A stretch of 64,000 nt of DNA from NCBI GenBank assembly GCA_040217175.1, contig JAVJNT010000001.1, positions 992,001 to 1,056,000 of the forward strand. The letters are read 5' to 3'. The stretch comes from Phycisphaerales bacterium (GTDB lineage: Bacteria > Planctomycetota > Phycisphaerae > Phycisphaerales > UBA1924). The first letter of the stretch is position 1. Each line of letters opens with the position of its first letter. Below are positions 57,268 through 64,000 of this stretch, one piece after another. A model generated the notes under the pieces. The model searched no databases, had not been told where the DNA came from, and worked only from the letters and a program-made list of their open reading frames with translations. A program made the translations under genes and the position numbers.

Positions 57268-58581
57268 ATGACGACTGCCCAGCATTCCGTGCACGACGCC
57301 GGCATCGACCTCATCCGCGGCCAAGACCCCGACGTCGCGGCCATCATTGACGCCGAGTCCGAGCGACAGGCCACGACCATTGAGCTGATCGCCAGCGAGA
57401 ACCACGCCTCGCCCGCGGTCATGGCCGCGGCAGGCTCGTGCATGACCAACAAGTACGCGGAGGGCTATCCGAGCGCCCGCTACTACGGCGGCTGCGTGCA
57501 CCACGACGCCGTCGAGCAACTGGCCATCGATCGTGCGAAGCAGCTCTTCGGCTGCAATTTCGCCAACGTACAGCCACACTCGGGCGCGCAGGCGAATGCG
57601 GCGGCATTCCTCGCGCTGCTCAAGCCCGGAGACACGTTCGCCTCGCTCGTGCTGGCCGACGGCGGGCATCTGAGTCATGGCCTCAAGGTCAACATGAGCG
57701 GCAAGTGGTTCAACCCGGTGCACTACCCGCTGCACTATGACGAGAGCCACCCCGAGTTCGAGCAGATCGACTATGACAAGGTCGCCGAGGTCTGCCGCGA
57801 GCACAAGCCCAAGATCCTCATGTGCGGCTACTCGGCCTACCCGCGCGTGATCGACTTCAAGCGCTTCCGCGAGATCGCCGACGAGGTTGGCGCACTTCTC
57901 TTCGCCGATATCGCCCACATCGCCGGCCTGGTCGCCGGCGGGGCCCACCCGTCGCCCTTCCCGCACGCGCACCTCGTGACGACGACGACGCACAAGTCGC
58001 TGCGTGGCCCTCGCGGCGGCCTCATCCTGACCAACGACGAAGACATGATCAAGAAGCTCAACCGCGCCGTATTCCCCGGCATGCAGGGCGGCCCGCTCAT
58101 GCACATCGTCGCGGCCAAGGCCGTGGCGTTCGGCGAGGCGCTCAAGCCCGAGTTCAAGGCCTACGTGCAGCAGGTCGTTGCCAATGCACGCACGCTCGCC
58201 GCCGCGCTCGTCGTGCACGGCTACCGCATCACCAGCGGCGGCACCGACAACCACGTCATGCTGGTCGACCTTCGCACGAAGGATGCCGAACTCACCGGTG
58301 CCGACGCGGAGGTCTGGCTCGAGCAGGGCGGCCTGATCTGCAACAAGAACGGCGTGCCCCAGGACCCACGCCCGCCGAAGGTCACCAGCGGCATCCGCCT
58401 TGGTGCGTGCGCCGTGACGACCCGCGGCTTCGGCGAGGCCGAGATGCGCCAGGTCGCCGCCTTCATCGACCGCGTGCTGACGGCCGGGCTGAAGGGCGAG
58501 GCCGAGCTTCACGCCGAGGCATCGGCGGTGCGAGAAGAGGTGCGGCAGATGTGCAGCGGGTTCCCACTGCCGGGGCACTAG
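57268..58581 (+). CDS. glyA: Serine hydroxymethyltransferase
   Basis: 437 residues. The PLP lysine is in [14 protein letters not shown]; other conserved parts are [38 protein letters not shown] and [17 protein letters not shown]. It transfers the serine hydroxymethyl group to tetrahydrofolate. Standard length. Confidence 0.95.
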   Translation: MTTAQHSVHDAGIDLIRGQDPDVAAIIDAESERQATTIELIASENHASPAVMAAAGSCMTNKYAEGYPSARYYGGCVHHDAVEQLAIDRAKQLFGCNFANVQPHSGAQANAAAFLALLKPGDTFASLVLADGGHLSHGLKVNMSGKWFNPVHYPLHYDESHPEFEQIDYDKVAEVCREHKPKILMCGYSAYPRVIDFKRFREIADEVGALLFADIAHIAGLVAGGAHPSPFPHAHLVTTTTHKSLRGPRGGLILTNDEDMIKKLNRAVFPGMQGGPLMHIVAAKAVAFGEALKPEFKAYVQQVVANARTLAAALVVHGYRITSGGTDNHVMLVDLRTKDAELTGADAEVWLEQGGLICNKNGVPQDPRPPKVTSGIRLGACAVTTRGFGEAEMRQVAAFIDRVLTAGLKGEAELHAEASAVREEVRQMCSGFPLPGH

Positions 58582-58932
58582 TCCGCCAGACAGCCGACGA
58601 ACACGATGCCGCCCGCGCCAGCCTGACGTCCTAGAACACGACGCAGCTTCGATTGCCGACTCGGTCCGAAGCCTTGCGAGTACGACGACATGGCCTGATT
58701 CCGCAAGCGTGCAATCCGCCACAACGATCGCCAGCTTACCAACCGCCCCGCACGGCGAACTCGGCGTCGTGAACGCGTGACTCCGGGCCGACGATCTCGG
58801 CGGCCCCGTCGGGCCAGATTCTCGTAGCACGCGATGGCCAGTTTCGTGTATCCTGAGGGGAGGTCAGGAGGGCGCCTCGGCCGTGCGTCCTCTGCCAGCG
58901 TTCATGGTGACCACGAGCAACGGAGCCCGAGC
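58582..58932. other. Intergenic gap with no recognised feature
   Basis: About 350 bp between glyA and the next plus-strand gene. I see no tRNA-like T-loop, no conserved hairpin with a U-tract and no credible gene; an SD (GGAG) for the next gene sits at the end. Confidence 0.5.
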
Positions 58933-60237
58933 ATGCCCACGACCCTTCGTATCTCCGCCATCGCTTGCCTGCTTCCTCTCGTAGGCACGGTCTGTGCCCA
59001 GCCTACCTACCGCATCATCGACCTCACCGACGTCACGCGCGACCCGCTGGGGCTCACGATCGTCGACGCGACCTTCGTGAGCGAAGACGGCGTCGTCGTC
59101 GGCATTGGTTTCGAGCCCGTTGAAGGGAAGCCGGTGGCCCTGCAATGGACGGACGAAGGCTCGGTCGTCGAGGTGTTACCGCTCTTGCGCGGCGACGACA
59201 ATGCGAGCGAAGCGTGGGCGATCGATGCGCAGGGCCGCCCGCTCGGAACGTCCGACCGCATCGTCTTCGAGGGCGGGCCCGGGCCGATCCGCATCATCCA
59301 GGACCCCGTCGCCGTGCGCTGGAACGACGACGGCGATCCGCAGGCGATCGCCGATCTGCTCGCCGCCCCGCCGCCGTATCAGCTCGCGAGCGTGCGCGGC
59401 TCGAACGACGCGGGCACGCTCATCGGCTGGGGCCGCGAGCCCAGCGGCACCGGCGGCCTGGACTTCCGCGGCTGGCTGCTCGACGGCGACGGCGCGCTGA
59501 CCGACCTTGGCGAGCTCGACCGCCCGCTCGCGATCACGAGCAACGACCTCGTCGTGGGCTACCGCAGCACGGGCCAGGACAAGGCCTTCGCCTGGGACGC
59601 CGGCACGCTCACGAACCTGCACGACCATCCGTCGCTCACCGGCGTGACCAGCCGCGCGTTTGATGCCAACGGCGCCGGTCTCATCGTGGGCGAGGCGCAG
59701 TTCGACATCAGCCAGCCCGAGTACGCCACGCTCTGGCAGGATACGGGCTCGGGCTACGAGCCGATCCACGTGCTCGACGGCCTGTTCGTCCGGCCGCAGG
59801 GCGTGGCGCGTTCGATCACCGAGGACGGCACGATCGTCGGCTGGTGGGCCGGCCTCGCGACGCCGCCGTTCGTGGGCATCCAGGCGTTCATCCTGCCCGA
59901 TGGCGTGGGCGGCGAGTTCTACCCGCTGTTCGACCTCGTGCCCGACGCGGCCGCGCTGGGCTGGGAGAAGCTCCAGCGGGCCGACCACATCAACGAGAAC
60001 GGCTGGATCGTCGGCACCGGCGTCCGCGACGGCGTGCTCGGCCACGGCTTCCTGCTCATCCCGATCGCGTGCGCCCCGGACATCGACGGCGACGGCTCGC
60101 TCACCATCTTCGACTTCCTTACGTTCCAGAACCTCTTCCAGGACGGCGACCTGGCGGCCGACTTCGACCGCGATGGCTCGTTGACGATCTTCGACTTCCT
60201 GGCCTTCCAGAACGCGTTCGACGCCGGGTGCGAGTAA
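58933..60237 (+). CDS. Secreted HAF-repeat protein with GC-type dockerin
   Basis: 434 residues from the ATG at 58933 (SD GGAG). A signal peptide ends near GTVCAQ (~23). HAF-type beta repeats fill residues ~25-375 (LDGDGALTDLGELDRPLAITSNDLVVG). The C-terminal module runs from CAPDIDGDG to DAGCE with the 54-residue Cys-to-Cys span; these are the only cysteines of the mature chain. It converges with the glyoxalase-fold gene 3 bp away. Confidence 0.86.
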   Translation: MPTTLRISAIACLLPLVGTVCAQPTYRIIDLTDVTRDPLGLTIVDATFVSEDGVVVGIGFEPVEGKPVALQWTDEGSVVEVLPLLRGDDNASEAWAIDAQGRPLGTSDRIVFEGGPGPIRIIQDPVAVRWNDDGDPQAIADLLAAPPPYQLASVRGSNDAGTLIGWGREPSGTGGLDFRGWLLDGDGALTDLGELDRPLAITSNDLVVGYRSTGQDKAFAWDAGTLTNLHDHPSLTGVTSRAFDANGAGLIVGEAQFDISQPEYATLWQDTGSGYEPIHVLDGLFVRPQGVARSITEDGTIVGWWAGLATPPFVGIQAFILPDGVGGEFYPLFDLVPDAAALGWEKLQRADHINENGWIVGTGVRDGVLGHGFLLIPIACAPDIDGDGSLTIFDFLTFQNLFQDGDLAADFDRDGSLTIFDFLAFQNAFDAGCE

Positions 60238-60240
60238 GCC

Positions 60241-60627
60241 TCAGTCCTTGGGCTTGGGCACGTGCTGGTCGATCAGGATCGGATTGCCGTCCGGATCGAC
60301 CATCGTCACGTGTGCAACGCCTTCGCTCGCGTCGTCGGCTCGCTCGATGAGCGTGATGCCCTTGGCCTCCAACTCTCGCTGCAGTTCCCGCACGTCGGTG
60401 AACGCGGCCGGGTGATCGCCGCGGCTGGCCCAACCGGGGTTGAAGGTCAGGATGTTCTTCTCGAACATGCCCTGGAAGAGGCCGATGGTCGCCTCACCGT
60501 TGCGCAGGATGAGGTAGTTGTGGGCCTCGTCGCCGCCAATAGGCGTGAAGCCGAGCTTCTCGTAGAACGCCTTCGAGGCGGCCAGGTCCTTCACGGCGAG
60601 GCTGATGGAGAATGCACCGAGTTGCAT
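60241..60627 (-). CDS. VOC/glyoxalase-fold protein
   Basis: 128 residues of the vicinal-oxygen-chelate fold, with two beta-alpha-beta-beta-beta units ([23 protein letters not shown] and [21 protein letters not shown]...[13 protein letters not shown]). Metal-ligand positions cannot be assigned firmly. Possible roles include glyoxalase, dioxygenase or antibiotic-resistance type. A TGGAG SD lies before the ATG. Confidence 0.82.
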   Translation of the reverse strand: MQLGAFSISLAVKDLAASKAFYEKLGFTPIGGDEAHNYLILRNGEATIGLFQGMFEKNILTFNPGWASRGDHPAAFTDVRELQRELEAKGITLIERADDASEGVAHVTMVDPDGNPILIDQHVPKPKD

Positions 60628-60658
60628 GGCGGCTCCAGGTTAAGGTCAAGGAATGTGA

Positions 60659-62158
60659 TCACGGATCGAACGGAACGGGCGCTTCTTCGGCGTCCGACGG
60701 TTCGGCTTGGAAGGAGTGCTCCAGCACGTCGGGAATGACCTGCATCTGCGTCGTGAACACCAGGGGCAGGCCCTGGCCCTCGACGTCGTAGCGATCCTCG
60801 ACAATGAAGGCCGTGTAGCCCGCCTCGGGCTTCTCGATGCGAAGGTGGTACGCGCCCTCGTGCTCGCCGTCTTCTTCGGGCAGCAGCATGCGCATCTTGA
60901 AGGGCTTGCCGACGACCTCTTGGCGAAAGTCGCGCGCGTCCGGGTTCGTCGCCTGCCACAAGGTCAGGCGGCGCAGCGTGACCCGTTCGTCGAGAATCTC
61001 GACGCGCATGACCCACTCGACCGCCTCGTCAGTCTGCTCGATGACCTCGACGCGCAGCGTGGGCAGCTGCACGTCATTCAAGATCGCCTCGTAGAAGCCG
61101 ATCGCCGAGAAGATCGCGTCGGCGTTCCGGTCGATCGCGTGGTCCCAATTCTGCAGGATCCGGAGCCTGGTCACGCCAGGCAGGTCGTCGATCCAGTACC
61201 TGGGCGTATCAGGCAGGAAGTACTCGTCGCCGCTGGTGTTCAGCACGAACTTGGGCATGTCCAGCCGATCGCGGAACAGATACGGGTCGACGATGCGGCG
61301 AAGCTGCTCGCCAAAGGGCGTGTCGAGCTGCTGCATCAGGTTGCGTCCGGCGTAGTCCCCGATGGCCGGCGCGAAGAAGCCGTAGGCCCCGTAATGGTGC
61401 CGCATGGTCGCCGGCAGGTTCAGCGTGTCGATGACCATCGGGATGATGCCGCGCACGCGGTCGTCGACGGCGGCCGTCAGCCACGACGTCCAGCCGCGCT
61501 TGCTGCCACCCGAGACGACGAACCCCCCGATCTCGTGCCCGCCTGCCTCCTCGGTATTCGCAAACGCCTGCACCGCGTCCATGGCCGCCACGACCGACTC
61601 GACCATCGCCTGGTGGATGATCCATCCATCGTCGTCGGTCCGCTTTGCGATCATCCAGCTCTCGGCCAGCAGGTCGTCCTCGAAGCGGCCCTCGCCGAGC
61701 GAGCCGTCGGGCTCGGGGAGCGCGAGCGGCTGGTTGGGCACGTTGGGCACGGCCGCCACGATCGTGCCGGTCGCCTGCGCGATCACCCAGAGCTCTTGCT
61801 GCAGCCGGCTCGGCGGACCATCCTGCCTCTGACCGCCGCCCACGAGCAGCAAGGCCGTATCGTGCTTGACCTCATCGGGCACGACCACCTGCATCATGTG
61901 CGTCCACTCGGGGTAGTCGACCTCGCCTTCGGCACGCCACGTCTGGCTCGTCAGATCGATGGCGAACCCCGTGAACGCTTCTCGCCCCTGGCCGCCCGCG
62001 TACGCCTTGACCACCTTCCATTCGAACGAGTCGTCTCGCTCCTGGGTGTAGCGATCGAGGGGTGAGTCTCCCACCGGCACGGTCGGCTGTGCACCGCCTT
62101 GGGCGCACGCAGACATTGGCAGCAGGCACGACAACAGCATGACGGCGGCTCGCTTCAT
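60659..62158 (-). CDS. PhoPQ-activated pathogenicity-related protein family
   Basis: 499 residues. A lipoprotein-like signal ends near PMSACAQ (~20). The body matches PhoPQ-regulated/PqaA-type proteins (alpha/beta-hydrolase-like), with the nucleophile-like segment VVSGGSKRGWTSWLTAAVDDRV and WTHMMQVVVPDEV. The family was named in Salmonella for PhoP/PhoQ regulation; enzymatic activity is not established. TAGCAT 5 nt upstream of the ATG supports the start. The reading frame stays open upstream but that part does not look coding. Confidence 0.88.
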   Translation of the reverse strand: MKRAAVMLLSCLLPMSACAQGGAQPTVPVGDSPLDRYTQERDDSFEWKVVKAYAGGQGREAFTGFAIDLTSQTWRAEGEVDYPEWTHMMQVVVPDEVKHDTALLLVGGGQRQDGPPSRLQQELWVIAQATGTIVAAVPNVPNQPLALPEPDGSLGEGRFEDDLLAESWMIAKRTDDDGWIIHQAMVESVVAAMDAVQAFANTEEAGGHEIGGFVVSGGSKRGWTSWLTAAVDDRVRGIIPMVIDTLNLPATMRHHYGAYGFFAPAIGDYAGRNLMQQLDTPFGEQLRRIVDPYLFRDRLDMPKFVLNTSGDEYFLPDTPRYWIDDLPGVTRLRILQNWDHAIDRNADAIFSAIGFYEAILNDVQLPTLRVEVIEQTDEAVEWVMRVEILDERVTLRRLTLWQATNPDARDFRQEVVGKPFKMRMLLPEEDGEHEGAYHLRIEKPEAGYTAFIVEDRYDVEGQGLPLVFTTQMQVIPDVLEHSFQAEPSDAEEAPVPFDP

Positions 62159-62163
62159 GGGCG

Positions 62164-62169
62164 ATGCTA
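62164..62169 (-). promoter_or_regulatory. TA-type -10 box of the PhoPQ-type gene
   Basis: TAGCAT on the minus strand ends 5 nt before the ATG at 62158. Confidence 0.45.
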
Positions 62170-62284
62170 GCAACGGCCGTCGGCGGTTGACCCCGACGGG
62201 GCCGGTCCGTAGCTTGTGCCCGGCGAGGGATCCGGGGTCCGGATCGGGCCATGACTCGCGGGCCGAGACTCGAGGGAGGCACGC

Positions 62285-63619
62285 ATGACCCTGCACGCCG
62301 AGACGGTGCGCCGACTCGACGAGGACGGCATCGAGTTCCTTCTGCTGCAGTTCGTCGACCTGACGGGCGCGGCCAAGGGGAAGCTCGTGCCGCGCAGCCA
62401 ATTCGATCGCGTCGCCGCCGAAGGCGTGGGCTTCGCCGGCGCGGCGGTCGTCGGGCTGGGCCAAGGTCCCCACGACCCAGACGTCATCGCCATTCCGGAT
62501 CTCTCGAGCTACAGCCGACTGGCATGGCAGCCCAACACCGTGCGCTTCGCGTGCAGCCTGCAGGTCGGCGGCGCCCCCCACCCCTGGTGCGCGCGGTCTC
62601 GCCTGGAGCACGCCCTCAACGAACTCGCCGGCGAAGGCATGCGGCTCAACGTCGGCTTCGAGCCCGAGTTCTTCCTCGTCCAGCATGGGCCACGACGCCT
62701 CGAACGCTGGGACCCCGCGGGCGTCGATACGCTCAACAAGCCCGCCTACGACGTGCGCTCGATGTCGCCGGCCCTGGGCTACCTGCAGTCGATCTTCGAC
62801 GCCCTGCACGAGCTCGGCTGGGAGGCCTACCAGGCCGACCACGAGGACGCCAACGGCCAGTTCGAGATGAACTTCGGCTACTGCGACGCGCTGCGCGCGG
62901 CAGACCGGGTGGTCTTCTTTCGCTTGCTGGCCGCCGAGCTGGCGCGTCCGCTGGGCGCGATCGCCACGTTCATGCCCAAGCCCTTCGCCGACCTTACGGG
63001 CAGCGGCCTGCACGCCCATCTCCACGTCGCCGGCGCCGACGGCGCAAACCTGTTCGCGGACGAGAACGATCCGCACGGCCACGGGTGCTCGCCGCTCGCG
63101 TACGCGTTCATTGCAACGACGCTTCGCCACGCAGCCGCGCTTTGCGCTCTCACCAGCCCCACGGTCAACTGCTACAAGCGGCTCGGCCCGACCGTCCGCA
63201 CGCCGCCGACACGCTCGGGCCATGCCTGGGCCCCGCGGTCGGCCACCGTCGGCGGGAACAACCGCTCGCACATGATCCGCATCGCCGGGCCGGGCAACAT
63301 CGAAGACCGCTCGGTGTCCTCGGCCTGCAACCCCTACCTCGCCCTTGTCGCTTACGCCCGGCTGGCGAGCCTTGCCGCTCGCGCAACGGACGCCGAGAGC
63401 CTCACGCCCGACGATCGCAACGCCTTCGAGCAGGCGGGTCTGCCCGCGCTGCCGGCCACGCTGGCCGACGCGCTCGACGCGTTCGAGGCCGACACGGAGC
63501 TCACCGGCGTGCTCGGCCAGCTCGCGAGCGAGTTCATCTCCCTGAAGCGCACCGAGTGCCTGGAAGCCCACGGGCACGTGTCCGCGTGGGAGGTCCAGCG
63601 GTACCTGACGGCGTGGTGA
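62285..63619 (+). CDS. Glutamine synthetase-family enzyme (GlnT-like)
   Basis: 444 residues with the GS fold. Catalytic segments: GFEPEFFL, ANGQFEMNF (metal-binding Glu), GSGLHAHLHV (His) and RIAGPGNIEDRSVSSACNPYL. The pattern and length fit the GlnT-like group (often annotated type III glutamate-ammonia ligase), which may act on substrates other than ammonia, such as methylamine. It has a GGGAGG SD. The next gene starts at a GTG overlapping the stop (GTGA). Confidence 0.87.
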   Translation: MTLHAETVRRLDEDGIEFLLLQFVDLTGAAKGKLVPRSQFDRVAAEGVGFAGAAVVGLGQGPHDPDVIAIPDLSSYSRLAWQPNTVRFACSLQVGGAPHPWCARSRLEHALNELAGEGMRLNVGFEPEFFLVQHGPRRLERWDPAGVDTLNKPAYDVRSMSPALGYLQSIFDALHELGWEAYQADHEDANGQFEMNFGYCDALRAADRVVFFRLLAAELARPLGAIATFMPKPFADLTGSGLHAHLHVAGADGANLFADENDPHGHGCSPLAYAFIATTLRHAAALCALTSPTVNCYKRLGPTVRTPPTRSGHAWAPRSATVGGNNRSHMIRIAGPGNIEDRSVSSACNPYLALVAYARLASLAARATDAESLTPDDRNAFEQAGLPALPATLADALDAFEADTELTGVLGQLASEFISLKRTECLEAHGHVSAWEVQRYLTAW

Positions 63620-64000
63620 GCAACGGGCCCACGCCGCGCCTGCTGTTCGTCAGCGAATTCGCCGGCGACGACGACTGGCACTATCCGAGCGTCGCCGCCG
63701 CACTCGCCGCATTGCCCGAACTAATTGAGTGCTCGCCCGTCCGAGGCTTCTCGACCAACCGCACGGGCGGCGGCCTGCACTTTCGGCGACTGCTCAACGG
63801 CGCGTGGGTCTACCTGCGGCTGCCCTTTGCGCTCGCCGCGTCTATGGCGCGCCGCGAATCGGTCGCGATCGTGTGCATCACGACGCCCCCAGGCATCCAC
63901 CTCTGGTGTGCACTGCTCGGCAGGCTCACCGGCACGCCCGTGGTCTGCTGGCTGATGGACTACCACCCGGAGATCGAGGCACGCTGGCTGGAGCAGCGCG
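63616..64000 (+). CDS. Glycosyltransferase family 4-type protein, cut by window end
   Basis: Starts at GTG 63616, overlapping the previous stop, and runs off the window after about 128 codons. The visible part has the GT-B N-terminal domain: LLFVSEFAGDDDWHYPS, AIVCITTPPGIHLWCALLGRLTGTPVVCWLMDYHPE. The WLMDYHPE motif is typical of GT4-like transferases that build surface polysaccharides. Downstream is unknown. Confidence 0.82.
   Translation, partial: MSNGPTPRLLFVSEFAGDDDWHYPSVAAALAALPELIECSPVRGFSTNRTGGGLHFRRLLNGAWVYLRLPFALAASMARRESVAIVCITTPPGIHLWCALLGRLTGTPVVCWLMDYHPEIEARWLEQR

Noticed and set aside
57157-58830. Minus-strand open frame across glyA
   Set aside because: Antisense of a clear serine hydroxymethyltransferase gene; no SD, -10 box or domain.
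58582-58932. tRNA or other structured RNA gene
   Set aside because: No T-loop-like GTTCGAATC, no acceptor-stem pairing and no strong hairpin were found by reading.

Overview
The window looks like chromosome of a member of the Planctomycetota, probably class Phycisphaerae. This is an inference from four things: high GC; four secreted proteins ending in a short two-repeat Asp-rich module closed by a C-terminal Gly-Cys (the 'GC-type dockerin' typical of Phycisphaerales); a roughly 2,480-residue surface protein with an N-terminal LEPR-XLL-like segment; and many genes without a Shine-Dalgarno (SD) sequence. I see no rRNA, tRNA, transposase, integrase or CRISPR array. Most genes are ordinary chromosomal housekeeping or envelope genes.

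Layout. 1-4.0 kb: a gene cut by the left edge, a dockerin-type secreted protein, a membrane endonuclease/exonuclease/phosphatase (EEP) protein, and a divergent pair of an ANTAR regulator and a BLUF blue-light receptor. 4.0-10.3 kb: rRNA pseudouridine synthase, YihY/BrkB membrane protein, a small lipoprotein, a solitary nuoB, a TPR protein, then rpmH (minus) diverging from rnc (plus). 10.3-17.5 kb: a secreted EEP lipoprotein, a coiled-coil membrane protein, class I fructose-bisphosphate aldolase, a serine beta-lactamase-like protein, and a DUF2089/membrane-protein pair with a conspicuous AT-rich promoter. 17.5-28.2 kb: purB, a small lipoprotein, an ECF sigma/anti-sigma pair, a GluR0-like potassium channel, deoC, an alpha/beta hydrolase, the site-2 protease RseP, a thiol-redox pair and a rhodanese-like lipoprotein.

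28.2-35.7 kb is one giant surface-protein gene. 36-44.7 kb: an Asp/Glu racemase-like protein, an HscB-like co-chaperone, two CorC/DUF21 membrane proteins, a thioredoxin-like protein, a TPR/VWA pair, and mqnD (futalosine menaquinone pathway). 45-48 kb is the most accessory-looking part: a hypothetical gene, an eleven-unit array of degenerate 21-bp repeats, the two-gene Gp37/Gp68 (DUF5131)-TcmP cassette, and short dispersed-type repeats. 48-64 kb: an M16 peptidase, cupin, three dockerin-type secreted proteins, pgi, a RidA/aldehyde dehydrogenase pair suggesting 2-aminomuconate metabolism, glyA, a glyoxalase-fold protein, a PhoPQ-activated-type protein, a glutamine-synthetase-family enzyme, and a glycosyltransferase cut by the right edge.

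Two window-wide signals stand out. (1) At least fifteen genes have a TAnnnT hexamer 5-7 nt before the start codon and mostly lack an SD, the signature of leaderless transcription. (2) The four dockerin-type modules share an identical 54-residue Cys-to-Cys span, and three of those proteins have no other cysteine in the mature chain. The most system-like unexplained locus is the 21-bp repeat array next to the DUF5131-TcmP cassette.
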